Positions 8,695-17,745 are shown, counted from the stretch's first letter. The stretch: DNA of 57,988 bases from Mycoplana dimorpha (GCF_003046475.1 NZ_PZZZ01000011.1:1-57988); one strand, 5' to 3'. Program-made: numbers and translations. The notes: generated from the letters alone by a model not told the origin.

Positions 8695-9030
8695 CTACCT
8701 CGGCTGTTTTGAGATCAGGTCCCTTGGTGGCCATGAGTAGGTTCCGTCCCTGGTCCCACAAACTCAGCGTCAATGAGCACGCGTCGATCCCATCTCCTCC
8801 GCGTGGGATGAGTGCTCGTCTTTATGGATCCGGCGCCGGCCGCGATGCGTCGCTACTGAGTCCTCATTGATCGAATGGAACAAGGTGCCCTTGTGTTGCG
8901 CTTGCGAAGAATTCGAACCAGCACCGATCCGTGAGTTTGCAAAAACACGGTTTCCGCGCACGAGTTTATTGACTAGACAAAACGCCTGATCCATGAAACC
9001 TGAGCATGTAACCTTTGGGCGGCAAATTCC
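8695..9030. other. Intergenic region before the GntR gene
   Basis: No gene is recognisable in these roughly 335 bases. The right part must contain the promoter of the gntR-peptidase unit and includes the GntR-type operator copy described separately at 8968-8980. Confidence 0.5.
8968..8980 (+). promoter_or_regulatory. Predicted GntR operator, copy 1
   Basis: ATTGACTAGACAA contains the 12-mer TTGACTAGACAA, which is a near-palindrome around CTAG. The identical 12-mer occurs twice more, in opposite orientations, in front of the facing transporter operon (17701-17712 and 17734-17745). This copy ends 50 bases before the gntR start, so it fits autoregulation of the gntR-peptidase unit. The size and symmetry suit a GntR/HutC dimer. 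Confidence 0.7.
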
Positions 9031-9786
9031 ATGGCGCGGCAAGCTGAAGAAATCTGGCAAACGCCGTCGCTCGACGGGGAAGGTCCGCTGTTCAAGCAAA
9101 TTGAACGCGCGATCAGGTCCGAGATCATGAGCGGACGGTGGCCGCCGGGCCACCGCATTCCACCCGAATCCGCCTTTATGGAAGCGTACTCGACGACCCG
9201 TGCGACCGTTAGCAAGGCGCTGTCGAAACTATCCGAGGCGGGTCTGCTGGATCGAAAGCGCCGGCAGGGTACGACAGTTGCAAGATCGACAGAAACTCAT
9301 GCGGTCATCGGTTTCCTGGACGTGCGACAGGAGATTGAGGCACGGGGTCGGGCATACACCTATAAGGTCCTGAAGGCGCGTAGGATGAAGGCGAAGAGCA
9401 TCATCGAAATGTGGCCCGCGGTCTCCTCCGATACCCCGCTTCTCAAGCTCGATGCGGCGCATTGCGGCTTTGGTCAGCCAGAGGTGCTCGAGGAACGCTA
9501 TATCAATCTGAATGCCGCTCCGGATGCGGTCACAGCCGATTTCGAAGCGGAAATGCCGAATACCTGGCTGCTCGCCCGGCTGCCGTGCACACGCCTGCGT
9601 CACACGATCCGGGCGGCCGTAGCCTCCGCCGAGACCGCCAAGCTCTTGGGAGTGGCGGAAGGATCGGCGCTGCTCATTTCGCTCCGTCAGACATGGGCGG
9701 ACGATCTGCCCGTAACATCCGTCAAGCTGATCTATCCCGCCGAACAGAACGCGTTTGTCGGCGAATTCAATCCTCTGCAACCGTGA
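9031..9786 (+). CDS. GntR-family regulator, HutC/UTRA subfamily
   Basis: A 251-residue protein with an N-terminal winged helix (about 15-85: GPLFKQIERAIRSEIMSGRW, then RIPPESAFMEAYSTTRATV) and a C-terminal UTRA ligand-binding domain (about 100-245). UTRA regulators sense small metabolites, usually the substrate or an intermediate of the neighbouring pathway, and repress until it binds. The stop overlaps the start of the M24 peptidase gene, so the two are co-translated. Identical operators before this gene and before the facing ABC-transporter operon suggest one regulon. The ligand is probably a peptide or amino acid derivative brought in by that transporter (inference). Confidence 0.9.
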   Translation: MARQAEEIWQTPSLDGEGPLFKQIERAIRSEIMSGRWPPGHRIPPESAFMEAYSTTRATVSKALSKLSEAGLLDRKRRQGTTVARSTETHAVIGFLDVRQEIEARGRAYTYKVLKARRMKAKSIIEMWPAVSSDTPLLKLDAAHCGFGQPEVLEERYINLNAAPDAVTADFEAEMPNTWLLARLPCTRLRHTIRAAVASAETAKLLGVAEGSALLISLRQTWADDLPVTSVKLIYPAEQNAFVGEFNPLQP

Positions 9787-10958
9787 TGTCCATGCTTCCA
9801 CCCGGTGTCCTCGCGCGCATGAACCGCGACAGGGTTGTCGCTCTCGGCGGGACACGCGACCTTTTGTACGTCGCCGCCAAGCTCCCGAACGTGGTCTACT
9901 GTTCCGGCTATCGAAGCTCGGCTTACGATACCGATCCGGATCACCGGATGGCGGTGGTCTTCGATTCTGAAAACATGGTCGTCGTCGGCCCGGTGGCGGA
10001 CCTCTGGGGCGCAGCGGAATGCGCGTCCAAACCGTTCATCTACATGGGATATCGCCGCTTCTTCTTCGATCATACGGAGGCGCTGATCGATGGGGAGACC
10101 CGGTTCGAGCAGTACTCCAGTTTCGATAGCGCGCTTAACGCTGCGATTGCCAGGCTTTCAGACGGAAAAACGCGGATCGCTTTCGATACCGATCCGACCG
10201 CGTTCGATCTTGCATCAACCCTGCCGCTTCTTAGCCAGGAGGACGCGGATCGGGTGTTCCGGACTGCGCGCTCCGTCAAGAGCGCGGCTGAAATCAGTCT
10301 GCTTCGGAGTGCCACAGAAATCACCGAACAGGCTCTCTCCACGTCGTTGGCAAATGCGCGGTCGGGGGTCTCAGAGGCGGATGTGGCAGCCGACATCACG
10401 GCTTCGATGATCCGAAATGGAATCCGCCCTGGGTTCGTCGTTGTAACATCAGGACCGCGGGCGGCCCTCGCTGACGCCTATGCCAGCCGGCGAATCCTTC
10501 GTCCGGGGGATGTCGTCCGCATCGACATCGGCGGCACGTTCGGGGGATATTGGTCGGATACCGCCTGCACCGCCGTGGTCGGCGAACCATCAGACGAAAT
10601 CGAGAAAGTCAGCGCGGCCCTGCTCGCCGGTCAGGCCGTGGCCCTGGGGCGGGTCTTGCCGGGCAGTCAAACCGCGGAGATCTTTCACGCCACGATATCC
10701 GCGGTCTGCGCCGCCGGCCTTCCGCAGTACCGGCGCCATCATGTCGGTCATGGCCTCGGCTTGGCGCCCCACGAATTCCCGACCATCGGGCCGGATAAAT
10801 CCGAGCGGCTCGTCCCGGGAATGGTGATCAACGTCGAAACGCCGTACTACCGCCCCGGCTGGGGCGGCATAATGTACGAAGACACTCTGGTTGTCGGCGA
10901 AGGCGGCGCCAAGCGGCTGACGACGCTCGACAACCGTCTGATCATCCTGCCTGACTGA
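9786..10958 (+). CDS. M24-family metallopeptidase (Xaa-Pro aminopeptidase-like)
   Basis: A 390-residue pita-bread-fold enzyme. The N-terminal half is a creatinase-type domain (YVAAKLPNVVYCSGYRSS). In the C-terminal catalytic half all five di-metal ligands can be seen in order: Asp in DIGGTFGGYWSD, the second Asp of that segment, His in HHVGHGLGLAPHEF, Glu in NVETPYY and Glu in MYEDTLVV. Family members cleave Xaa-Pro peptides or C-N bonds of related compounds such as creatine or ectoine derivatives; the substrate cannot be told from sequence. The ATG at 9786 overlaps the gntR stop. The 3' end overlaps the convergent aminotransferase gene by 17 bp. Confidence 0.9.
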   Translation: MSMLPPGVLARMNRDRVVALGGTRDLLYVAAKLPNVVYCSGYRSSAYDTDPDHRMAVVFDSENMVVVGPVADLWGAAECASKPFIYMGYRRFFFDHTEALIDGETRFEQYSSFDSALNAAIARLSDGKTRIAFDTDPTAFDLASTLPLLSQEDADRVFRTARSVKSAAEISLLRSATEITEQALSTSLANARSGVSEADVAADITASMIRNGIRPGFVVVTSGPRAALADAYASRRILRPGDVVRIDIGGTFGGYWSDTACTAVVGEPSDEIEKVSAALLAGQAVALGRVLPGSQTAEIFHATISAVCAAGLPQYRRHHVGHGLGLAPHEFPTIGPDKSERLVPGMVINVETPYYRPGWGGIMYEDTLVVGEGGAKRLTTLDNRLIILPD

Positions 10959-12186
10959 AGCTGTTGTGGCTGCGCGCTAGGATCGCAAGCGTGGCCTCGA
11001 CGAAGGAATCGATCTCCTCGGTGGTGTTGGCAAGTCCCGGAGACAGCTGGATGCCTTTCATGGAGGAATCTTCCTCCATCTCGAATGCCTTCACGTGGAT
11101 GTTGAATTCCTCCAAGAGCACGTTGGCGAAGTCTTCTGCATCCATGCCCTCGACGACGAAGCCGCCGAAGCCACTCCCGGGGGCTGCGTCTATATCGGTC
11201 AGAAGCCGAATGCGCTCGTGACTGCGCAGTCGTGTGGCCCACCGATCGCGGAGATAGCGCAGGCGCGCCGATTTCTCGGCCTGACCGATCTTCCGGTTGA
11301 AGGAGATCATTTCCGGGATGGAGGCGGGGAGCGCCTTGAAGACCGTTCCGACCTCTTCGAACTTTTCGATGGAATCGGCCGGCTTGTCGGACCAGCTTGC
11401 AAACAGCGGCCAGACTTTGGGAATCTGCTCCTTGCGGATGTATAGAAAACCGGTGCCCCTGGGGCCGTACATCCACTTGTGCAGGCAGGCCGCATATCCA
11501 TCGCAGCCGAGTTCTTCGAGGCGAAGATCGAGATGACCGGCGGAATGGGCGCCATCGACAAAGGTGAAGATGCCGCGGCTTCTCGCGAGTTCGCTGATCG
11601 CCTTGACGGGAAGAACGAGGCCGGTCCTCGCGACGACGTGCGGAATGGAGATCAGCTTCGTTTTTTCGCCGATCGCGTTCTCAAAGGCGGTGAGAATTTC
11701 CTCCTCGCTTGCCGGGCCGAACGGCAGGTCGACGAGCTTGACGGCAATTTCTTCACGCAGGGCGCGCTGTCTGAGGATCGCGAGGTTGGAATCATAGCAG
11801 AATTTTGTCGCGAGAATCTCATCACCCGGTTTCAGCACGAAGCCGTTCAGCACCGTCGCGATGCCTTCCATCGCATTGCGGGTCAGTGCGATCTCGTCGG
11901 CGGGCGCACCGAAATAGTCGGCCAGCAGCGTTCGGATCTCTACTGACGAACCGCTCTCCTTCATTTCTTTGAACGGCTCGTATTCGTCGAGTTCGTAGGA
12001 GAGCGACAAGTCGACCAGCTCTCGAACTTTCTCCCGGACAACGAGAGGCGCCGGCCCGCGGCGCGTGTTCACAAGTTGGGTGTTGACGTAGAGCGGGTTC
12101 ATCGTTTCCCGCACTGAAAGCCAATAGGCTTCGTCATCGGGTGCCTTCTTCAGGTGCAAGGTTTTGCCTGCCGATTGAAAGTTCAC
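10942..12186 (-). CDS. Class V aminotransferase-fold PLP enzyme
   Basis: A 414-residue pyridoxal-phosphate enzyme of the class V group (isopenicillin-N epimerase, cysteine desulfurase and kynureninase relatives). Asp211 and His214 in FVDGAHSAGHLD and Lys237 in ACLHKWMYGPRGTGF are the expected cofactor-binding residues and Schiff-base lysine. The long N-terminal segment and LTRNAMEGIATVLNG fit the epimerase-like subgroup, which acts on amino acids or small peptides by racemisation, elimination or desulfuration. It is the last gene of the transporter operon, 27 bp after the second ATPase, and ends inside the convergent peptidase gene. Its reaction is not predictable. Confidence 0.88.
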   Translation of the reverse strand: MNFQSAGKTLHLKKAPDDEAYWLSVRETMNPLYVNTQLVNTRRGPAPLVVREKVRELVDLSLSYELDEYEPFKEMKESGSSVEIRTLLADYFGAPADEIALTRNAMEGIATVLNGFVLKPGDEILATKFCYDSNLAILRQRALREEIAVKLVDLPFGPASEEEILTAFENAIGEKTKLISIPHVVARTGLVLPVKAISELARSRGIFTFVDGAHSAGHLDLRLEELGCDGYAACLHKWMYGPRGTGFLYIRKEQIPKVWPLFASWSDKPADSIEKFEEVGTVFKALPASIPEMISFNRKIGQAEKSARLRYLRDRWATRLRSHERIRLLTDIDAAPGSGFGGFVVEGMDAEDFANVLLEEFNIHVKAFEMEEDSSMKGIQLSPGLANTTEEIDSFVEATLAILARSHNSFSQAG

Positions 12187-12213
12187 GTTTCTATCCTCTC
12201 GGAGATGCCGCTC

Positions 12214-13260
12214 TCAGCGGGCATGCATGGTTTGGATGTCCCGCGGAGCGGGAGCGGGATGCGGAAGGGGCTGCGCCGCACTCTCGGCATAGAATTTTTC
12301 CGCCAGCACACAGCCTGCCTGATGCGAGGGTGAGAGAGCGACCAGCGGCGGGACCGCCGAAGCACAGACTTCTGCCGCATGCGGACAGCGGGTCCTGAAG
12401 CGGCAGCCGGATGGCGGGTTGGTCGGGCTGGGAATGTCGCCGAAGATTTCGGGCGGCTCGCGTGTTACCTCGATCCGAGGGTCCGCGCTCGGAATGGAGC
12501 CGAGTAGGGCCTTCGAGTAGGGATGGCTCGGCCGGGCATAGAGCTCGGCAGATGTGGCCTCCTCGATGATCTTTCCGAGGTACATCACATAGGTCCTGCT
12601 GGTAGCCTGACGAACCAGCGCGAGGTCGTGCGCGATGAACAGGCACGCCACTCCGAGGTCCTTGTGGAGTCTGAGGAAAAGATTCATCACCTGAGCCCGG
12701 ATGGAGAGATCCAGCGCACTGACAGGCTCGTCGCAGATCAGGACCCGCGGCTCCACCGCCAGAGATCTTGCGATTGCCACCCGCTGCCGCTGACCACCCG
12801 ACAGCTCCCTGGGGTAACGTTCGGCCAGAGCATCCGGTAGGCCGACCTGGTCGAGGAGCGTTCGGATCCTGCGGCGTTGTTCGGCTGGGTCCGAGATGCC
12901 CATGATGATCAGGGCCTCGGCAATCGCTTCACCGATCGTCTGCCTGTCGTTGAGCGAGGCGTAGGGATCCTGGAAGACATACTGGATCGCCCGCCGCCGC
13001 CTGCGAAGCTCGGCGCCGCGAAGGGTCGACAGATCGACGCCGTCGAGAAGAATTCGGCCGGATTGCGGACGCTCCAGTCCGACAATCGTGCGGCCGAGCG
13101 TCGATTTTCCGCAGCCGGATTCTCCGACGAGACCGACCATCTCGCCAGGGGCAAGGGTGATGGAGACATCGTCAACGGCCGATATCCATTTGCTGCGTTC
13201 GACGCTCTTGAAACGCGTCACGAGGTTTTCCACGCGCAGCAGCGGCTGGGCTTCAGGCAT
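12214..13260 (-). CDS. Dipeptide/oligopeptide ABC transporter ATPase (DppF/OppF type)
   Basis: A 348-residue nucleotide-binding subunit with Walker A GESGCGKST, Q-loop VFQDPYASLNDR, signature LSGGQRQRVAIARS, Walker B VLICDEPVSALD and H-loop IAHDLALV, all intact. The C-terminal cysteine-rich oligopeptide-transporter extension (PSGCRFRTRCPHAAEVCA) is present. It pairs with the DppD-type ATPase encoded upstream, whose 3' end overlaps this gene by 8 bp, and drives import through the two adjacent permeases. Confidence 0.95.
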   Translation of the reverse strand: MPEAQPLLRVENLVTRFKSVERSKWISAVDDVSITLAPGEMVGLVGESGCGKSTLGRTIVGLERPQSGRILLDGVDLSTLRGAELRRRRRAIQYVFQDPYASLNDRQTIGEAIAEALIIMGISDPAEQRRRIRTLLDQVGLPDALAERYPRELSGGQRQRVAIARSLAVEPRVLICDEPVSALDLSIRAQVMNLFLRLHKDLGVACLFIAHDLALVRQATSRTYVMYLGKIIEEATSAELYARPSHPYSKALLGSIPSADPRIEVTREPPEIFGDIPSPTNPPSGCRFRTRCPHAAEVCASAVPPLVALSPSHQAGCVLAEKFYAESAAQPLPHPAPAPRDIQTMHAR

Positions 13261-14254
13261 TGGCTGGCTCCTTCAGGCGGGATGCGTTGACGACGTGGCA
13301 GGCAGTCGCGGAGACGCCGGAGATGGACAGGAGTTGCGGAACGGCCTTGGTGCAGTTCTCGAGCACCAATGGACAGCGCGACGCGAAGGCGCACGCTTTA
13401 ACCGGCGCGCCAAGGATGGGCGGTGCGCCAGGCAACCCGCGGAAGGGCGAGCCGGGCGGATCCTCGGGAAGCGGAAGCGCGGCGATGAGGCCTTGCGTAT
13501 AGGGATGACGCGGCTCCAGCAGAACCTGCTCGGCCGTTCCATATTCGGCAACGCGGCCCGCATACATCACGACTACCTTGGAGGCGGTGCCGGCGACGAC
13601 GCCCATGTCGTGGGTGATCAGCACGATCGCCATGTTCAGACGCTGCTGAAGGTCCTTGAGAAGCGCGATGATCTGCGCTTGCACGGTGACATCAAGTGCG
13701 GTCGTCGGTTCGTCGGCGACGAGGAGCTTCGGTTCCCCTGCGATCGCAATGGCGATCATCGCGCGTTGACGCAGTCCGCCGGACAGTTCATGCGGGTATT
13801 GCCGCAGCCGGGCCTCGGGATCGGACATGCGCACGAGCTTCAGCAGTTCGAGTGCACGGGCTTCGGCCTGCATGGAGGTGAGCCCCAGATGAAGCTCGCC
13901 GACCTCGGCAATCTGCCTCCCGACCCGCAGCGCCGGATTTAGCGCACTCATCGGATCCTGAAAGATGGTGCCGATGCCGCCGCCACGGATCCTGCGCAAT
14001 TGCTTCTCGGGCATTCCCACCAGTTCGGTCCCGTCAAAGAGGATGGACCCGTGGATGTCTGCCACGACACCGGTCGGCATGAGGCCGAGGGGGGCGAAGT
14101 TCGATACGGTCTTACCGCTTCCGCTCTCGCCGACGATCGCCAGCGTTTCCCCCGATTGGACCGAGTAGCTGACGCCATCGACGGGACGCAGCGCGGTTCT
14201 GGCGGTGAAGAGGTCTACGGTCAGGTTTCTGACTTGTAGGAGCGCTCCTGTCAT
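13253..14254 (-). CDS. Dipeptide/oligopeptide ABC transporter ATPase (DppD/OppD type)
   Basis: 333 residues from ATG 14254, which overlaps the end of the permease gene. Walker A GESGSGKT, Q-loop IFQDPMSALNPAL, signature LSGGLRQRAMIAIA, Walker B LLVADEPTTALDVT and H-loop ITHDMGVV are complete. The C-terminal segment has the OppD-type cysteine motif (CAFASRCPLVLENC), which binds an iron-sulfur cluster in studied relatives. Partner of the DppF-type ATPase downstream. Confidence 0.95.
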   Translation of the reverse strand: MTGALLQVRNLTVDLFTARTALRPVDGVSYSVQSGETLAIVGESGSGKTVSNFAPLGLMPTGVVADIHGSILFDGTELVGMPEKQLRRIRGGGIGTIFQDPMSALNPALRVGRQIAEVGELHLGLTSMQAEARALELLKLVRMSDPEARLRQYPHELSGGLRQRAMIAIAIAGEPKLLVADEPTTALDVTVQAQIIALLKDLQQRLNMAIVLITHDMGVVAGTASKVVVMYAGRVAEYGTAEQVLLEPRHPYTQGLIAALPLPEDPPGSPFRGLPGAPPILGAPVKACAFASRCPLVLENCTKAVPQLLSISGVSATACHVVNASRLKEPANA

Positions 14255-15141
14255 TGTTGGGCCCTCGTCCAGTTGGAGGCCAGCATGCGGCGGCTGGCAA
14301 GGATGCGACGCGACAATGGGGTTGGCACCCGGTTGAGCGCGATGGATTCGCCGAGCAGGTTGAAGCCGATCACGACAGCGGTCAGTACGAGGCCAGGCAG
14401 AATGACCTGCATCGGGACCGTCTCGAGATAGGGGAGAGCATCGACCAGCATTTGTCCCCATTCCGGGGTCGGCGGCTGGATGCCGAGGCCAAGAAAGCTC
14501 AGTGTCGCGATCGAAAGCGCAACTGCTCCGGCATCGGCCGTCGCATACACCAGCACGGCGCCTATGGTTGTGGGCAGAAGATGGTGGAAGTAGACGCGCA
14601 GTGGACTGGCCCCAAGGACCCGCAAGGTTTCGATGTGCGGACGGTTCATCACGCCGACTGCCACGGCCCGGCTGATGCGTGCGCTGCCGGGCCACCAAGC
14701 CAGAGCAAGCGCGAAGATCATGTTCCAGTATCCGGTCCCGAAGATGCCGATCACGGCGAGCGCAACGATGAGGCTGGGCATCGCCAGACCCACATCGACG
14801 ATCCGCATCAGCACTTCTTCGACCCAGCCGCGCTTGTAGCCGGCGATCGTTCCTATGGTGATGCCGACCGACAGGGCGATCAGGAGCACGAGGCACATCC
14901 CGACGAGTGATGTCCGCGCGGAGACGATCAGACGGCTTAGCGTGTCCCTGCCCAGATGATCGGCACCGAGCCAATGTTCCCAGGATATGCCGGCATGGGC
15001 CGCAAGGAGATCCTGGGCATTGGGGTCGTGCGGGGCGATGTAGGGGGCAAGCACCCCAAGCGTGACGAACACGCCGACAGCGACCATGGAGACACGAGGC
15101 AACTGGCGGAGCGACCGTGCAAAATCTTGGAGAATTCTCAT
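14251..15141 (-). CDS. Dipeptide-type ABC permease (DppC type)
   Basis: A 296-residue inner-membrane protein with about six helices. The DppC-family N-terminal signature HWLGADHLGRDTLSRL precedes helix 2, and the ATPase-contact loop RISRAVAVGVMNRPHIETLRV is visible. The C-terminal helices include LSFLGLGIQPPTPEWGQML, typical of the family. ATG 15141 overlaps the stop of the DppB-type gene (ATGA) and the 3' end overlaps the ATPase gene, so translation of the operon is coupled throughout. Confidence 0.93.
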   Translation of the reverse strand: MRILQDFARSLRQLPRVSMVAVGVFVTLGVLAPYIAPHDPNAQDLLAAHAGISWEHWLGADHLGRDTLSRLIVSARTSLVGMCLVLLIALSVGITIGTIAGYKRGWVEEVLMRIVDVGLAMPSLIVALAVIGIFGTGYWNMIFALALAWWPGSARISRAVAVGVMNRPHIETLRVLGASPLRVYFHHLLPTTIGAVLVYATADAGAVALSIATLSFLGLGIQPPTPEWGQMLVDALPYLETVPMQVILPGLVLTAVVIGFNLLGESIALNRVPTPLSRRILASRRMLASNWTRAQQ

Positions 15142-16079
15142 GCGTTGGCTCCCTGACGGCGGAGTTTCGGATCGGAGAACATCATTCCGATGTCCACCAG
15201 CAGGTTCAGGATGATGAATGACGTGAGGAAAACGAGCAGGCAGGCCTGCACGACCATGAAGTCGCGAAACAGCACGCCCTGGAGGAAAAGGTCCGCCACG
15301 CCTTTCAAGGCAAAGAGCGGCTCCACCACGACTGCGCCGACCACCATGGCGCCGCCCTGCGCGCCGAGCGCATTGATGTAAGTCGGCGCGATGTTGGGAA
15401 GCGCATGCCTGAAAATGATCCGCCCACGCGACAGGCCCTTGGCCGAAGCCGTCAGGGCAAACGGTCGCGCCATCGCCTCCTCCAGACCGACACGCACCAC
15501 GCGGCTGAGCACCGCAGCGGGCAGGAGTCCGATCGTCATCCATGGCATTATCCAACTGGACAGTCCCGCGCTGCCGAACGTTGGCAGCAGCCGCAGTTCC
15601 ACCGCCAAACCGTAGATGAGGAGGGCGCCGACAAAGAAGGATGGCATCGATGCACCGAGCAGAGCGATGATGCGGGTGGTCGCGTCACCGATGCTGCCGG
15701 GCATGAGTGCCCCGATGAACCCGAGCGTGAAGCTCAGGATCATCGCGAAGATCGCGCCGCCCGCGACAAGGATTCCCGTGACGTGCAGGCGCCCCGCCAG
15801 GGCCGGGCCGATGCTTTCGCCTGTCTTGTAGGAGACCCCGAGGTCACCCTTGAGTGCGGAGCCGAGCCAGTTGCCGTACCGAACGACCAGGGGATCGTTC
15901 AATCCGAGCTCCTCCTCGACGGCTCGGATCTGTTCGAAGGTGGCCTTCGGAGAACGCAGCTCGGCAATGAGCACCGCCACGTTTCCGGGAGCTGACACCA
16001 CGAGGGTGAAACAGAGCATGGTGGCGAGCACCAGCAGCACCGCCGCATTGCGCAGGCGGATGGAGATCAAAGTGCGCAT
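15138..16079 (-). CDS. Dipeptide-type ABC permease (DppB type)
   Basis: A 313-residue inner-membrane permease. The DppB family pattern is clear: an N-terminal helix, the periplasmic segment ELGLNDPLVVRYGNWLGSAL and KGDLGVSYKTG, then five further helices. The coupling loop is ALTASAKGLSRGRIIFRHAL. It starts about 10 bp after the binding-protein gene and overlaps the DppC-type gene by four bases. Confidence 0.93.
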   Translation of the reverse strand: MRTLISIRLRNAAVLLVLATMLCFTLVVSAPGNVAVLIAELRSPKATFEQIRAVEEELGLNDPLVVRYGNWLGSALKGDLGVSYKTGESIGPALAGRLHVTGILVAGGAIFAMILSFTLGFIGALMPGSIGDATTRIIALLGASMPSFFVGALLIYGLAVELRLLPTFGSAGLSSWIMPWMTIGLLPAAVLSRVVRVGLEEAMARPFALTASAKGLSRGRIIFRHALPNIAPTYINALGAQGGAMVVGAVVVEPLFALKGVADLFLQGVLFRDFMVVQACLLVFLTSFIILNLLVDIGMMFSDPKLRRQGANA

Positions 16080-16089
16080 GGCATGGCCC

Positions 16090-17661
16090 TCAGAAGTTGA
16101 GAGCCAAGCCCTTATAGGGCAGGTCGTATTCGGTGGAGGGCGCCTTGAACCCGCTCACGCGGTTCGTGTGCGCCCAGATCGACGGCACATAGAACAGCGG
16201 CAAGCAGGAGACCTGGTCATGCAGATAATCATGAATCGCCTGCGTCGCCTGCTCCACCGTGTCTTCGGAAGCCGATGCAGCGGCGTTGACCAGCGGATCG
16301 AGATGCTCCGGATCGATCACGAGCTTGCCGTCAACGCCATTGTCATAGGTTGAGAGGAGCAGACCGATGATCGTACCGAAAGGCTCGTAGGGAGCACCAA
16401 ACGTAGTGAACAGGGCTATGTCGAAATGGCGGGCCGGGATGTCGGAATGCCTGGACGCATGGTCGACGGAGCGAATCTTGACGTCTATGCCGATCTCGCC
16501 CAGTTGGGCCTGCATCACCTCGGCCAGCGACCGTGAGCCGGCAATCTGCTCTTCACTGACGACGATCTCGATGCTGAGCGTTTGCCCGTCTTTCTCACGC
16601 ACACCGTCGCCGACCCATCCCGCTTCATCGAGCAGCTTGCGGGCAGCTTCCGGGTCCCTTGCCGGAACGGGGAAGCGCTTGCCGGAAAGGTGCACGGTCT
16701 CGGGGAAGATGTTGGCGGCAGGCTGGGCCAGACCCTTGTAGAGAACCTGCGAGATCGCGTTACGGTCGAACCCGATATTGATCGCCTGACGCACCTTGAG
16801 GTCCTTCAGGGCGGGGTTGCGATCCGGATTCAGTCCGGCGACGATGGTTGAGGTGCCCTGTTCGACGACGACGGGCACGCCCGCTGCCTGAAGTGTGACC
16901 GCCTCGGTGGCCTTGATGGGCGCAAGAAACTCGCCGCCGGTGAGGTCGATGTCGCCCGCACGGATCGCTGCCATGCGCCCGCGGGAATCCGGAAGAACCA
17001 TGAGCTCAAGGTGCTTGTAGCCAGGCTTGTCGCCCCAATAGTCGTCGAAGCGTTCGAATTCGCTGCCATCGTTCGTGGCCTGTTCCTCCATCCAGGCGCC
17101 GGTGCCGATCGGCTTTTGGTAGTTGCCCGCGGCATCAACCGATTTGGGGCTGAGGAAACGAGATGGCCGCACGTAGGAGAATTCATTCAGGAGGCCAAGG
17201 ACCGGCTCCTTGAAGGTGATTTCGACCGTGTAATCGTCGATGACCTTGTGTCCGGCGAAAAGACGCGAGGCGTTCATCCATGCCGTGGAATCCTTGCCGA
17301 TCCAGCGATCGAGATTCCAGATCATGGCTTCGGCGTTCCAGGGCGCGCCGTCGTGGAACTTCACGTTCTGGCGTAGCTTGAAACGCAAAAGCCGCCCGCC
17401 ATCTTCGACCTGCCATTCGGTGGCGAGAGCGGGGGAGAACCTACCGCCGTGCTCATAGCGAAGCAGCGGTTCGAAGATGAGATCCTGGACCGCCCATAGA
17501 CCTTTGAAGGCGTGCGGATTGAGATCTCCTGCGGGCTTGGCCGCCGCCACCCGCAGGACACCGCCTGCGCCTTCCTGTGCCAGAGCGATGATAGGATTTG
17601 TTGCAAGGATGGCCGTCATACCGGCCATCCCTTTCAGGAGGGTTCGTCTGTTCGTCTGCAT
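16090..17661 (-). CDS. Peptide-type solute-binding protein (family 5), Tat-like signal
   Basis: The periplasmic receptor of the operon, 523 residues from ATG 17661. AAGGGG lies 6-8 bases upstream of this start. An upstream in-frame start would place the N-terminus over the operator at 17701 and is rejected. The N-terminus TNRRTLLKGMAGMTAILA has a twin-arginine motif, so export may be folded through Tat. The mature part has the family 5 hallmarks LRFKLRQNVKFHDGAPWNAE and ARKLLDEAGWVGD. The specific ligand (peptide, opine, glutathione-like compound) is not deducible, but the downstream PLP enzyme and coregulated M24 peptidase favour a peptide-like compound. Confidence 0.93.
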   Translation of the reverse strand: MQTNRRTLLKGMAGMTAILATNPIIALAQEGAGGVLRVAAAKPAGDLNPHAFKGLWAVQDLIFEPLLRYEHGGRFSPALATEWQVEDGGRLLRFKLRQNVKFHDGAPWNAEAMIWNLDRWIGKDSTAWMNASRLFAGHKVIDDYTVEITFKEPVLGLLNEFSYVRPSRFLSPKSVDAAGNYQKPIGTGAWMEEQATNDGSEFERFDDYWGDKPGYKHLELMVLPDSRGRMAAIRAGDIDLTGGEFLAPIKATEAVTLQAAGVPVVVEQGTSTIVAGLNPDRNPALKDLKVRQAINIGFDRNAISQVLYKGLAQPAANIFPETVHLSGKRFPVPARDPEAARKLLDEAGWVGDGVREKDGQTLSIEIVVSEEQIAGSRSLAEVMQAQLGEIGIDVKIRSVDHASRHSDIPARHFDIALFTTFGAPYEPFGTIIGLLLSTYDNGVDGKLVIDPEHLDPLVNAAASASEDTVEQATQAIHDYLHDQVSCLPLFYVPSIWAHTNRVSGFKAPSTEYDLPYKGLALNF

Positions 17662-17700
17662 CTTGTTCCCCTTGCAGCGCTTCGTGACGCGCAAATTTAA

Positions 17701-17745
17701 TTGACTAGACAATTAAAACGTAACGCTGCCTTATTGTCTAGTCAA
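17701..17745. promoter_or_regulatory. Predicted GntR operators, copies 2 and 3, in the transporter promoter
   Basis: TTGACTAGACAA at 17701-17712 and its exact inverse complement TTGTCTAGTCAA at 17734-17745 lie 33 bp apart, about three helical turns. They sit 40-85 bases upstream of the binding-protein start. The first is embedded in a longer symmetric context, TTAATTGACTAGACAATTAA. With the identical copy at 8968 this predicts cooperative binding of the GntR regulator encoded at 9031 to the promoter of the leftward operon. Confidence 0.75.
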
